From Tyto alba (Eukaryota > Chordata > Aves > Strigiformes > Tytonidae): DNA of 64,000 nt. The stretch lies in the NCBI RefSeq assembly GCF_018691265.1, contig NW_024881296.1, positions 2,081,779 through 2,145,778 on the forward strand, written 5' to 3'. Positions within the stretch are counted from its first letter, which is position 1. Every line of letters starts with the position of its first letter. A model generated the notes under the pieces. The model saw only the letters and a list, made by a program, of their open reading frames with translations, was not told the origin of the DNA and made no database searches. The position numbers and the translations under genes are program-made. Positions 47,015 through 59,700 of this stretch are shown one piece after another.

Positions 47015-49150
47015 AGTGATTCATGAGCTCTCCGAATGTACATGAAGTGCTTTAGTGAAAGCATTTCCTAAGGGCCTGATCCAGTCATGCTTCTCAAACC
47101 CTCTGCAGCTGTCTAGACTGGAACAGAAAGGTCATTCAGCCACTGAAGGCAAATCCATCACTCCCATTAAAAAAGAAAATACCTAACTGCTCCAAAGGTT
47201 CAATTTGTGGATCTGATGGGGAGATACTGAAAGAACAGCTAAGGTCCCCTTCCCCAGGGGGATGAGGGCCAACACAAAGCCCATACCCTTCCCAGGCCTT
47301 GTTTCGAGGATCTGAGCAGGAAGGCAGAGGATCCCAGGAAAATTCCTGCCTCGAAGCACATCTCTTGTCATCCTCTTCTTTTTAACATGCCAGTGCAACA
47401 ATGCAAGGAGCTGCTGTGCTCTTCCACACCAGACTTTTCTCTCTGCTTGCCTTCCATCAGAACCAGGGGCTCGTGTATGCAAAATCCAGAGTTTATGTAT
47501 GTCCCATGACAGGAAAAGTCAATGCTCATCCCAAAAGACTCTCTCCTCCCAACCTGTAACTTAAGGATGGAGGATCACCCTTTCTCTTGGCTACCTGTGG
47601 CCCATTCACTGCTCTAACCCCACTGACATGACTGCCACAGGAGACCCCAGTGGTGATACTAGAGATGGGTGCTGCTGTGTCCTCCATCAGTAGATGGAGA
47701 TATCCAGGTCACTGTTGGGCTGCAGGGGGATGCTCACCAGCCAGGAAAGCATACATCCCTTTATCATCCCTTTAGCAATTGTACACAGAGCAGTAAAATA
47801 GCCCTGTACCTGGGGATTCCCTGCATGCTGCAGACTTGGTGGGTGACTTCAGCTTCATTAAGCTTGGGAAATCGGGGCTGAACAAGCCCCCAAAGGGGCT
47901 GGCTGGGGAAGCCTAACAGGACATTGCACAGCTGATGGGAATGGGGCAGTTTTTCACCTCCAGCACCGGCAGCTCACCAAACTGCTGTGGACCAACAGCG
48001 AAAGGGGCTGGATAACATTGCCCCAGAAAGCTCCTTCCCTCCCCAAAGTAGGGGAGAGCACAAAGAAGCCAGCGTGGGGACTGACAGTGCTGCTTGAAAA
48101 ATGTATTCCAGCTGCTCTCCTTAAACTGCAAGCTACAGCCCAGTTGTTTGCAATCACAAACGTTTTTAAAGAGGCATTTCTGGGGTCCGATAGGACCTGC
48201 CTCCTCCAGATGCAGACGTTTTGGAAAAAAAAAAAAAGAGAGGGAAGGAAAAAAGAAAAGGCAACCTCTTCCTGGATCTCATCTTTTCCATTTGGATTTC
48301 AACCACTAGAATCATTACCAAATAAAATGTCAACTTTTTTCCCTTGTCCATTAACCTTTGATGCTTATTGTACCGCCAGTTTCAGTGCTCACAGGTGACT
48401 CGGGAAGCTCAAATCCCAGAATTCATTCTACTCAGGACTTAGGCACAACTTGAACTACAGTCCAGAAAGGAGGGAGGGGAAGGGAGGAAAAAGGCTATTA
48501 GCCCAATCCTGCCTCTTCAGCGGTTTACACATTTAATAAAGACTGAATTTAGAGAGAGGGGGAACCCCCAACTTAGTAATAATTCCCTTCACAAGTTCTA
48601 CTATAATTAAAAAATAGAGGTAAGGTCATGACGAGTGCTATTGAAAATAACAGACAGACCTGTAATTATAGCAGGGACAGCTAAACCAAGGGTTAAAGGT
48701 CTCTTAATACTCTGTCAGCATTTCCACTATAACCCCTCAGTTTCAGGGGTTTACAGCTCGCACATAAATATTTGCTGCAGGCCAAAAATGGCCCTTTGAG
48801 GGGTCAGAAAAAGGAGGTAAATTTTATTTACATATTTATAAAAAATGGCTTGGCTCCACAGAATTGGCATGTCCCTCAGCAGTACTACCAGTGCAATTCA
48901 TGGGGACGAGGAGGGAGAGCCAACAGTCCTGACTGTGGAGTGTGGGTGGGTGAAGGAGCTGGAAATACATTTTACCCAGAGCAAGTGGCTCCAAATCCAT
49001 AGAAACCCTGTACAGAGGTAACACTCTGCAAATACAGTACATATTATAAAGCTGAATCCTTAAATAATAAGGCCGTATTCCTACCATGAATTATACAGAT
49101 AATCACTCCCAGTGTTCAGCCAAGCATGCACATAAGTCTTTGGAAGATGA
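47015..49150. other. Gene-free unique sequence
   Basis: No gene. Minor items are a perfect inverted repeat CTCCATC (47682-47688) / GATGGAG (47693-47699) with a 4-bp loop, an A13-type run near 48226-48237, and AT-rich unique sequence around 48760-48850. The stretch 47070-47165 has a GGGCCTGATCCAGT start typical of old sauropsid repeats but cannot be followed further. Confidence 0.45.
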
Positions 49151-49154
49151 AAAC

Positions 49155-49287
49155 CTAAGGCCTTGCTAGCATATTGGTTTAACTTAAATCAGTACTTTAA
49201 TTGATTTATTTAAGCCAGTGCCAAACCCAGTGTGACTCCCTGATTTCTGCTGAAGAGTAGCTTACTTAATTTTAGTTTAAAAAAGCA
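49155..49287. mobile_element. Possible ancient DNA-transposon-like repeat fragment
   Basis: An AAGGCCTTG start (49158 onward), then TTGGTTTAACTTAAATCAGT (49175-49194), an AATTGATTTATTTAAGCCAG phrase (49199-49218), a GTGCCAAACCCAGTGTG phrase, and AGTAGCTTACTTAATTTTAG near 49256-49275. This order recalls an interspersed repeat that I know from turtle and crocodilian genomes. The family name and ends are uncertain, and I have not aligned it. Confidence 0.4.
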
Positions 49288-49289
49288 TA

Positions 49290-52200
49290 TCTCGATTTTT
49301 TATTTTTTTTTTCCAAGGCATATCTTCCTCCCCTTTTCCTATCTCTCTATTTACGTGACCCTGAGTTGACATTAGCTCGGTGCTTAAGGATTAGAAGAGG
49401 TAAACTGGCTGTAGCCTTTTCCAGGGCTCTTCTCCTTGAGGGACTGAGCTGCTGGCAGTGGTCGATGGCTGGAGCAACCACTTGCACCCCCTAAATACAG
49501 CTGCTTACAGGTTGGGGAACCTGAGCTGTTGCTGCCATCCCTGTAAATCCTATTTCATTTTCTTTAAAAGTCTTCTAAAAAGCTTCTGGTCCTCAGGGGG
49601 GAAAAAAAATAAAATAAAATAAAAGAACGCCTCAGGAACCCAAACTAACATCATCCTAAAGCCCAGAAAACCACACCAGCAAACAAAAAGAGTCCTGAAT
49701 TATGGAAAAAAAAAAAAAAACCACAACACAAACCCTTCTCTCATACTGGCATGATATATAAGCCAGCCTCCTACACTTCTGGGAGGTTAACTCACCATTT
49801 TCCAATGCGTGCCATTAGCAATCAAAATAAAGCCAGTTTGATTTGCAGTGAGTTTCTCCGTTGCCGGCTGGTTCAACTGGACTGCCCTTCTCACGTGGCC
49901 GCACATCACTCCAGCTCTCCAGCCACGGCTTCAGGCTCAGTTAAAGGGAATGGTGGTAGAAAAGCAAGAGCACTAAACAATCTTGGATCTAGTGAAAATT
50001 ATTTACTAGAGCTTTTTGATGGTCCAGAAGTGAAGAGAGGGAAAAACTCAGCTAAAATGATTACCCAGTAACTATTATTTTCATCTGCACCTAAAAATGT
50101 CACAGAATAATACATTTCTTTTCCTCACTAACTTCAGCATATTTTTCAATGTAATCCTAGAGGGGCTCAGGTTTTTTTAAAGTGAAGTTACATTGAGGAG
50201 ATATAACTTTTTTTTTTTTTTTTTTAACTTTATAACAAAATATTTATTGTGCAAGACCCAGAAGATAAAAAAGATGCAACTGTTTTTCTTGTTTTGTTTT
50301 GAGGTTATTTACTTAGGACTAAGCACCTCATTTTTCTTGTGTACAAAAAGTAATTATGCAGTCAAAAGAATTATGGCCCGCATACTTCAAAACATATGAA
50401 AAATGTAAAACTTTATTACATACATTAATTTCTAACAAAGGACGTCTCCAGCATCAGTGTAACTGGTATAAGGCAGATAACTGATGTATGGTATATTCGT
50501 TGATGTTCCTCCCAAATGGGTTTTATAAAGGCAAACAAACAAATAAACAATTTCTTTCGTTATGTCTCTCTCTCTCATATAAATTTCATCAGCCTCATAC
50601 AGGGGACTGTAGACTTAGGAGAGGGGGGTTGTCCGTGGATATTTTTTTTTTTTTTAATTAAGCTAAAATATTCTGCTCAAGCAATCTGTTAGCCAGGCTT
50701 TCCTTTTATTATCTTTTCATCTCCTGCATTTCTCAAACCAGGTAACCCCAGCTCCTGCCCATACCACTGCCCTGGCCGAACCCAGCTTCCCTGCCATGGG
50801 CAGCTCCCCCGGGCCCCCGCTTTAGGGTAGGCTGCAGAGCCAGGATTGCTCCCGACATCCCAGCCAACCAGCTTTCTACGTGCAATTGGAGCAGAGGTCT
50901 GTGGAGTACTGGTATTTTTCTCCCGCTTTTCCTCCCCTGATTGAATTTCTGAGAGCAGGGCAAGCTCATTCCTACTAAATCAGCTGGGCTGGGAGGCCAA
51001 GGCAGGAGTTGTAAAACCGAAGTTCATAGCATCCTTATCTTTAGCTGAGCCACTTTAACTTTCTAACTATACATCTGGGTACCATATCCAAGAGGAATAG
51101 GATGGCCATTTAAAATGTCAAGAATAACTGCAATAAGTTCTCCTCAGCACCTCTCTTGAAGAAACAAAACAAAATTGAAGTGTGAAAGACATATTGAAGG
51201 CAGTCTTATTATTTTAAGTGAATGAAAAAACTGAAAAGTGACTTTTTAATATTAAGACAAAGACCTAATCGGAGACCTAATGTCCTTCCAATACATGTGT
51301 TCATGTTTCCTGCCATTTTCAATGCAATATTTATATATAAATATATAAATTTATCACAGTTAGGCAAACCTTCTGCTCCATTGATAGATGTGGCATAATA
51401 CTAGAATTCCAAAGGAAAAAGGATTCATGGCATCCAACAAATAATATGCAGAAGTAAATACTGGAAGTTTCTATTTCAGTTATGCAGAGCTACTGCACTA
51501 ATTCAGCCAAACACTAACTCCTGCATCCTGATTTAAGCACACTCCTCCTTCAGCACAGATGATTTCAGTATTTCACAATGCCTTGACAGGGTTTGAGGAC
51601 TTTAGGAGAAGCTTGGCAGCTTCTCTTGGAGAAGAGGGCTCTGCTCATGTCACACTTCTGGTCTGCTCTTGGCATGTCTGGGCACCAAATAGGAAAGTTT
51701 CCAGGATGGCATTGCTATCGTTGACAATGACGATGCAGTTCATTTGTGTCTCAATGCTCATTTATAGGGCCTGGGCTCAGCCAGGTGTATGGAAGTCTTC
51801 AAAAAGCACAGAAATCCCCAAATAAAGTTCTGGGTTTGACCTCTCTAAATTTGGCAGAAGTTTGAACTTGGTGTAACCTTGAGGTCCATCTTTAACTGAA
51901 GTGTAGTATTTTGGGAACTAGGGACAAAGGGGAGGGAAAGATCTATTTCAAGTTATACCCAACCCATGAGAATCAAAGCAACCCTGATGGGTGACAGCTT
52001 CTGAGTCCCTAGCTACTTGCTACCTTTAAAATCTGAAGCTGCAAATCTTTCTATTCTTTTGTACCTTCTTTAGTCCTCTCTCCCTCCTCCCCCTACCCAT
52101 GAAAAAAGCTTTCAGTGTTTCAAATGTACTCATCACAGGTATCACAAGAAAAGCGTACCAGTGCCAGCTCTCAATGGCTTGTTTGTTTTGGGGCTGAAAT

Positions 52201-52835
52201 CTATCCACTTCCATTTCAGGCATCCATCGGCTGAGCCACCATTAGACATGCCTGGCCCCAACAATCACAGGGGCTTGGCGGGTTAAAAATGCTAGGATTT
52301 CATTTTATTGCAGGGATATTATTCATTCTTGGGAAGGTTCAAAAGTACATGCGTCAACTTATGTCATCAGGGTCAAACAAAGTGGCATGCAGAATCATAG
52401 CCAGATTGCACCGGTGGAGGGGTCTGGAGGCAGAGCCAAAGAGTAAGGTGAAAGAAAAATGGTTTTTAGGATGTACCCTGGATCACTTCATTCTTCAGTA
52501 AGGGGAGAAGGGCAGGAGGTGAAGGATCCCCACTGAGCACGTTGCCCTCAACAGCGTGAATCGAAATCAAGTTGTGCAGATTTCACTAAGATTTCCCCTG
52601 CTTCTTGCCCAGCGACATGCCTATGGGTAAGACCACCAAACAACAAAGCCTCCTCAATTGCCAAAACGTGCCTCCAAAGTATACCAGCAAGCCCACGAGT
52701 ACGCACAGACTAGCACAATAATAGCATTAGATGCCATTAACAGGCTTTAGCCTTGTTTCTTTTCAGTGGAAAAACTATTTGACATCCCTCAAGCCCAGGC
52801 TCGGCACCGCTTGACCCTTTCCCTTCCCTGCCTAC
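49290..52835. other. Gene-free unique sequence
   Basis: No supported gene. Contents are short A tracts, T18 at 50208-50225, a (TC)n near 50565-50576, an AT-rich alternating stretch at 51327-51352, and ordinary unique DNA. Open frames are under 110 codons. Confidence 0.5.
49602..49624. repeat. (AAAAT)n short simple repeat
   Basis: A8 followed by TAAAA units. A further A15 lies at 49706-49720. Confidence 0.8.
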
Positions 52836-52839
52836 ATTA

Positions 52840-53055
52840 AAAGAACAACTAAATAGCTGCACGCAGAGCGAGCCAGCCCCTCCTCGCTCCAGGTGTCTGT
52901 ATTTTACTTAGGGCCCCAAGCTTGATTCAGCTCATACAGTTTCTGACAAGCTTCAGCTGGCCCTCGTCACCAGACAGGCAGATCAATTAACAGAGGGATT
53001 TTTCTTCTCTAGCTCTCTTCCTGGACCTTTAACCCCTTGTGTGTCCTAATGCTCT
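52840..53055. promoter_or_regulatory. Candidate conserved enhancer block
   Basis: Unique sequence with several matched features: GACAGGCAGATCAATTAACA (52972-52991), which joins a TALE-like or SMAD-like word to a homeodomain-like ATCAATTA, a paired CAAGCTT/CAAGCTTCAGCTGG (52917-52962) with an E-box, and CCTTTAACCCC. It ends before an A15 run (53086-53100). There is no coding frame. Confidence 0.35.
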
Positions 53056-53059
53056 ATGA

Positions 53060-54810
53060 AAGAAGGGCAGAAAGCAAGTGCTAGGAAAAAAAAAAAAAAA
53101 TTGCCATTTAAAGCTTTTCTTTTTCCTCCAAACCCCCCAGTGCTTTTGCTTTTTCTACTCATCTCATAACCTCAGCTTTCTGTAAAGATGCTTCTAGTTG
53201 TTCAAAACTTCTAATTTCTTTCCATCAGAACTGAAAATTTTAAAATTCCTTTTCCGTCTTTCTTTTGTTTTAAAAAATTCTTTTATTTTATATTTTGCTA
53301 CTGAAAGTAGCGGGGATGACGTTTATTGTTTTCTTTGGGTTGGATAATTCTTTTCTGCTTGTTCATTTTTCTTTCTCTTTTTCTACTGTACCAATTTTTC
53401 CAAATTGACACATGGAAAAGGACAAATTCTGGCTAAGGAGGCTAAGACCAAGTCTGTAGCTGATGCTCTGCAAACTTTCTTGAGAAGTTATCAGGATACA
53501 AATGATATTTCACGGATGGGAAGGAATGAAAAAAAGAGGGTAGAAGAGACCAAGACAAAAAAGTGTATGTTCAAATGCTACAAAATAGGAAACAAATAAT
53601 ATAATTTAAAACTGGAAAAAGTGTAGATGGTTACAAACTGCCTTACAAAAGAGAAACACTGTCAACATCGACAATTTTATTTTGTAATTTAATTATACCT
53701 CCATTTGTCTTTGGTGAGAGTGTACAAGAGAGCATGTCAATGGCATGAGAAGCTCCTTCAGCAACAGAAAAACATAATAAATAAATTTAATTGCTAGTGA
53801 TAATAATTAGACATTTCTGTGAAAAACAGTTCCCAGAACTACTGAAAACTATTGAGAAAAATAAATGTTATGGCTACTACTGGGAAATCCATTTAAATGC
53901 ATTCATAGTGATAAATAATTTAAAACTAGTGAGGGTTTTTTATTATCTTAACTTTTTGAAAAAAACCCTCCCACAATTCCTTAGGACAAGCCTATACTGT
54001 TATTCATACAAATGGATTCTGTCCATCACTTTAGTACCAAAGTAGTACCACAGCAATAATGACAATGATAATTAACAATAAATAATAAACACCATGCAAC
54101 CTGTCAATCTCAGAATGCTGCAACTCTTCTTATAAATAGTCTTCACCTGGTGAAATACATCTCAGCATTAGCACACAACATTTTATCAGGCAGACAAGAG
54201 TTTTAACTCTTCCTTGGTAGAGGTGATAGTTTCCCAGTATCTCTTCTCTGAACCCAGGTATAGGTACTTTCTCAGGACAGTGTAGAAAGAAAAAGCAGGA
54301 TGAAAAATCCCTCACTGAAGTGGGCATGACAGATGCGAAGTGTCAGGCAGAGTTAAGGATATCACGTCTTCTCCGTGGTTTATAGTGCATGATTTTCTTA
54401 GCAAGGAAGGAGGGGGAGGGCAGCTGGTAATCTTTCACTCTATAGAGAGAATCCTTATCAAGGATTTGGGAACTGAGCATTATTTCTTGGATGGATGGGT
54501 GCCGTTTAATGTTTTCAATGCTTGTTAGAAAACACGAAATCACCCCTGACACCGACTGGGAAGGCGGTAAATAGTGGTGGCAGGTCACTGATGCACAAAG
54601 GAAACAATAAGCCAGGAGAAGTGTAAAATAATAACTTTGGGTAAACAGACTGCAGGGAATAGTTACAGAAGGGGAGGACTCTCTTCTGGAAAGAAATGGC
54701 TCCAGAAAGAACATGGCAGAACGGTGCATGCTCAGCTACACATTAGCTCTATAGCTGGAGGGGTAACATCAGTCCTTAGGCTATGTAAACAGGGGGATAT
54801 AGCCTAGAAG
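53060..54810. other. Gene-free AT-rich unique sequence
   Basis: No supported gene. The region 53100-53400 is T-rich, and 53600-54110 is AT-rich with many AATAAA words. A 128-codon minus frame (54343-54729) has no recognisable domain. Confidence 0.5.
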
Positions 54811-54814
54811 TCCA

Positions 54815-55376
54815 AGGTAATATTATCTTTGTCTCTGGCACTGGTGTGACCACTAATGGAATAGTGAATCCAGTGCTGGTGCCTACGTTTCAAGAGGTTG
54901 TTGATAAATTAGAGAGAAGAGACAAGAGAATGGCTAAAGGACTAGAAAACATTGGGAGGATTAGAAAACAATTGTGAGAGGCTCAAGAAGCTCAGACTGT
55001 TTAGCTTAATAGAGAAAAGGTTAAGGAGTAACTTGACCACAGTAGACAAGAACCTCCACAGGAAACAGAAGTTTGATGGAGAGCTCTTCAGTTTAACAAA
55101 GACGTATGTAAAACAAGATCTAACGTCTGGAGGTCGAAGCTAGATGAATTCACGTCAGAAATTAAAGGGAATTTTTAATCATGAGAGTGCTTAGCAATAG
55201 GAGCACTTTACTGCATATTGTGGTGACTTCACTGTCATGATATTTTAACATTAGCTTTGGAAGGCCTGCTGATATAGCATTATGTAAAGGAAAACCTTCA
55301 AGGAGTACTGTGGCCTTTACTAAGCAGAAAGGCAAACTAGATAATAGTATTGCTTCTTTTCGTCTTTAGCATCCAA
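54815..55376 (+). mobile_element. CR1/L3-type LINE 3' end, ORF2 C-terminus and tail (ancient)
   Basis: The plus strand follows the 3' part of an L3/CR1-type element over about 560 bp. It begins with the segment encoding the RT C-terminal region: TTTGTCTCTGGCACTGGTGT (54829-54848), a GTGCCTACGTTTCAAG phrase, and GGACTAGAAAACATTGGGAG (54939-54958). In broken frames one can still read the conserved words LFSLIEKRLRSNLTT and GELFSL (within 54952-55143). It ends with the terminal segment GTGGCCTTTACTAAGC (near 55309-55324) and ACTAGATAATAGTA (55337-55350). Stops and frameshifts make it a dead relic. The subfamily resembles those common in turtles, crocodilians and ancient bird lineages. Confidence 0.85.
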
Positions 55377-55379
55377 CAA

Positions 55380-56510
55380 TTTATAATTTATGCTGTATGG
55401 GTAAACATTCATAACTATCTTCATGATGTGCAACAGTGTGCCCGTTATTAAAAAAAACCCACTTTTGGTCTGTTCATACTCTTAAACTGTTACCAGGGAA
55501 TAGAGAACATGGCTCTCACACGACACACATGGTGCTGAAAACTTTCTAATATACTTGTTGCCTCCTTTCAGAGCAAGCCTGGTTTGATGATGTTAAAAAC
55601 AATGATCCTACTTTTTTAGTACTTTACAGTGTAAGCACAGAAGACCAATGACTCATTCCACTTCTCCCTTTTAGTCAGATGATGCCCAACTTTGACTTTT
55701 AATTTGAGCATAGAGCTTGCCAGCAATTAATACTGTTATCCTCAAATGGTCCTGGGGGGGAAACTCAGTGGATATAAAATAACAGGGTGTTTTTGAAAGG
55801 AGTTAGTAAATGTGCCACCGCAAACTTAAAAAGTGAACTCTCCAAAATGCAGAACTGAATAATCAGTGCTGATCTACTCTCAATTCTGCTCATCATATAC
55901 TTCATTAAAGTACAAGTCTAATGAGCAAAATGAACGCATTGTTCTACCAAGGTTTCAGTAACATTCCTGAGAGTATGTCTCTCATTTTTACCTCTTCATT
56001 AATCTCTGCAACACTCTGCAAGCACAGTAAATTATTGTGGATTGGTTTCTTGTTGAATCAACATGGTTTGAAGATAGTGTCCCTTTGAAAGTTGAAGCTA
56101 GGATGAGCAGTGCAATGGACTGATCAATCCTAGGGTCCCAAACATTTGTCAAATGAGATTTAATGAAAGAGGAGTGTCCTTGCTAACATGCTAAATCCAG
56201 CCTGTAATCCCCAGTATAACAAGAAAACAAAGACGTTTCCATCCCCTCTTATATCAGGAATAGAGATAGGATGATGGAATGATGTGAACATAAAATAATT
56301 GTACACACAGAAGCTTACGCAAAAAGGCTTTGTTCAGAAGTGCTGGAAAGCCACTCACCCCGAAACAATGGGGCAAATTAGCATGCATCCAGCCCAAGGG
56401 TGCAAGCAGCACACACACGCACTCCCGGTGACGGATGCTTAGCTCTTGCTGGGAGGTCACCATTACGAATCTTTCTTGAGAAGGCAGCATGTCAGATTTC
56501 AGACACTTTC
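55380..56510. other. Gene-free unique sequence
   Basis: Ordinary AT-rich unique DNA with no gene and no recognised repeat. Confidence 0.5.
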
Positions 56511-56519
56511 CCTACAAAT

Positions 56520-56880
56520 GGGGTTTTGCAGCTCAAAGGAGGAGGGGGGGAGCTTTTTGATCCAGATAATAAAGTCCATTTACATGAAAAGATGCCGCTT
56601 TCAATGACATGATTAATTTCGGAAATACCTGGCATCTGAATGAAGCAAAGACTTCAAGAGATGACTGATGATGAGAAAAGATAATTAGGCAAATGTCAAG
56701 AGTCAGTGTTTTGATTGGTGACTGAGAGACTGGTCTGACTAGGTTATCGTGTACTCATTCCAGATGGAAATGAAAGGTCTTTGTGGGGAGAGCAGGGCGA
56801 ACCCTTCATGGTTAAACATAATCTCTGTTTAAGCCTAGATTTCTCCTAGGTTTTCTTCCTGGCAAGCCCTCCTACCCCAG
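56520..56880. promoter_or_regulatory. Candidate conserved enhancer block
   Basis: Unique sequence with ATGACATGATTAATTTCGGA (56604-56623), GATAATTAGGCAAATG (56680-56695), GTTTTGATTGGTGACTGAG (56709-56727) and ATGGTTAAACATAATC words. These are homeodomain, NF-Y-like and forkhead-like patterns in close order, without simple repeats. Function is inferred. Confidence 0.4.
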
Positions 56881-57159
56881 AAAGTGCTCCACCTGCATGG
56901 CACTGGACCGATCTTGCCCCATTTGAATCTTAAGATGTTTTAAACATGAACTATTTATCTTGCATTTTATTACTGCTAGGCTAGAGTGGTCTTAGCCTTT
57001 CCAAAACATCCCAGGCTGCCTTCTCCCCAGCTCTCCAAAGCTGGAAGATAGCACAGTCATTTTGCAGAGAGGGCAAAAGACTGTCACTTCCCCAGATTTG
57101 CCCTAATATCTCTCCTCAGCTTCTCATCAAATGCCCGGGGTAGTGACTGCCATTGAATG

Positions 57160-57920
57160 TTGGTGCCCTCCACAGGACAGATAAAAAACCAAAGAGAATG
57201 CCAGGGACCCCGGCGTGGTGCACTCTGACAGGATTGCCCTGTTGAGGTTGACGGATTATCTTCCCTTCAGAAAAGCGAGCATTCACAAAGCCCCCTCCCT
57301 AATCCATCACGGTGCTCTGGACCGCGCTTCCCACCGCTTGCCCCTTCTCCACACACGCTGCTTTTGATTTGTGGGATATGCTGGCTTTGTGCAGGCACAT
57401 TTAATCCTCAGCAGGAAAACCGCCAACACTTAGAGACCTCACTGGCTTTCCAAACTGGTTTACAGAGGCGCTCAACACACTGCTCTCTTAATTTCTTTAT
57501 TGTCGTTGTGCAGACCGAGTATCAGGCCTGGTTCATCACCTATTGAACCAGCTGCTGGCAAAGACCTCCTCTGCAAAGGCAGGAGCGAATCAGCACCCGA
57601 TGAAGCACCAGTCTGATAAGTCATACCTAATTTGGCTAGCCATCCAACACTGAGGCTGCTATTAGTTAATCTTCATATAATTTGTTAAAGTAGGCTTTAT
57701 GAAGCACTGGAAATAATTGTTTCCCTCCCCCCCTTCTGAATCCTGCGGCCGTGCACATTTAGGGGTTTAATAACAGACTGTATTGTGCAGTCAGAAACGG
57801 TGAAGGTTTTATAGCAGTGCATTAGCCAGAGGTGGATAACCTATCTCTAGAGGCTTGATTGACTGGAAACATATTCTTAGCCTGCTTAAAACTGCTTAGA
57901 GTGTGTCACGGAGGTCCCCC
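57160..57920. promoter_or_regulatory. Candidate conserved enhancer block
   Basis: Unique sequence, locally GC-balanced, with bicoid/TALE-like CTCTGACAGGATTGCCCTG (57223-57241), GACGGATTATCTTCC (57250-57264), CTATTAGTTAATCTTC (57658-57673) and GGAAATAATTGTTTCCC (57709-57725), the last a perfect GGAAA/TTTCC inverted repeat. A C8 run (57727-57734) is the only simple tract. The content resembles a developmental enhancer. Confidence 0.4.
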
Positions 57921-57924
57921 AAAA

Positions 57925-59465
57925 TAAAACGTTCAGTGTATTTAGTGAAACCCTACACCCTAAGTACATGTAAGGGCACTGTAAGATACTAATTATGTTG
58001 TAACATAAAACACCGTAAAAAGCAAAGCATGACATATTAAAAAGAAAAAAAAGTTAAAGCTCTGGCCAGCTCTTTCATGTTAGAGAAATACATTAAAAAT
58101 ATATTCACAGCAAATATACCGGGGCTTTGAATAAATCTGTTTCTCATAGTGGCCTGTATCTTGGAAGGATAGATATTGCTCATTATGGAGAAATTCTCAC
58201 TTAAAACTGTTCTCAAATATTAGAAACTATGCTTATTTACTTTTCCTTTTTTTAAAAAATAAATCCACTAGCACTGAGACCATCAAAAAAAAGGTGAAAG
58301 TCTTCACTTTCATGTAATCACTCACCATCTCATGCAAACCGCTCACAAACTATGAAAGCAATGTCTTATGTATTTTTTTAGCATGTGTAAATTCTGACAT
58401 TCTTAGTATTTTATTTTAAAGCATTAGTTGCCAGTCAAAATATTTTCTCCATACTTATGCATATTTCTTCTGTTATCTAGTGCCACTCAGCTACACCGCA
58501 TTATATAAATTAGAAACACTACCTCCTTAATAATGTTGGAATCAGTGTAATTTTAAAACATTTAAGAATATAATTATTTACCTGCATCATAAATATTAAC
58601 TATTAACATAAAACATGTGTGATGTACTGAGAGAAGTAGAACTCAGCACTGTCAAGCAAAAATTTAAATATATCAAACAAAATTGAGTGTACACATACAG
58701 TTTTCTAGAAAGAAACTCTAGGTGAGATCAGTCCCAGTGCCTTTATAAATATCTCTAATGGTACATACATACATATATGTATATCATTTTCATTGTACAA
58801 AAATAACTATAGATTTAAATATTATCATAGCACTACCAAAAGCTACCTTTTGAAAAAGCCTTGCCATTGTTGCACATTATTGAAAGGAATGAAGTGCTAA
58901 TTTAATAAATATGTCGCTGGCTGTGTTCAAACTAAACACCATTAATGTATGTTTGTTGTTGTATGTGCATAAGGTTACAGATTACAAAAACCCTTACTAG
59001 GAAACAAGCCGCATTTTATCAATGAATATATTCTTCTTGGCATTTTATGGCTTTCCTTTAATGTGATGGTCACTTTTCCTCCTTTGTTTGGAAAGGTACA
59101 ACTTATATTTCTTCCCAGATTTAGCATTTCCCTTGAAGGTTTTTGTGATTAACAATATAATATCTTTATTGAGTTATTTCACACACAAATGACTGGGCTC
59201 GAAGGGTATTCTAGGTTTACAAGATTTTACTAATAACTGTGCTCCCCTTTGTATTAAAAGCTGCTAATTAGTGCTTTTAAACAGCTCAACATTTAATTCT
59301 TTGAAGGCACCATATCAAGGGCTGATATAAAACTGTTTATGTAGAAGGATATATAAAATAAGAAGGTGTTAAACCCAACACAAATTGAGTGGCAGGGGGT
59401 TCCCTAAAGTGCTAATTTTATGTTTGTTTTCGTCTCATTTAAAGTTAAGATGTCTGCATTATAAC
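57925..59465. promoter_or_regulatory. AT-rich unique block with candidate conserved enhancer at 58880-59340
   Basis: For 1.5 kb the DNA is AT-rich but not repetitive. The strongest part (58880-59340) combines POU/forkhead-like words (AATATGTCGC, TTTGTTGTTGTATGTGCAT) with SOX-like CCTTTGT (59081-59087, 59246-59252), AAAGCTGCTAATTAGTGCTT (59259-59278) and AACAGCTC. The remainder holds scattered TAAT words and no coding frame. Motif density suggests conserved regulatory DNA. Confidence 0.4.
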
Positions 59466-59559
59466 AGTGATGTGTAACATGCTTTACATACAGATTAAGC
59501 AAAATGTGTCAATTTATGAGCCGTATTTGCCTGGAGAGGTAGCCACCAGTAGTTTCATC

Positions 59560-59700
59560 AGTGATTTTATGCATGTGTATATATATACATATATATATAT
59601 ACGTGCGTCTGTGTTTTTGCATGTGCAAATACAAAAATATGTTGTGTATACACAGATGTGTGAGTGCCCACACACACATGTACACATTTTTATGTCCATA
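59560..59700. repeat. Alternating (TA/TG/CA)n stretch
   Basis: Alternating purine-pyrimidine sequence with a pure TA/TATA part (59577-59601) and CACACA/TGTACACA parts (59645-59685). It resembles 6068-6352 and likely derives from a decayed microsatellite. Confidence 0.75.
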
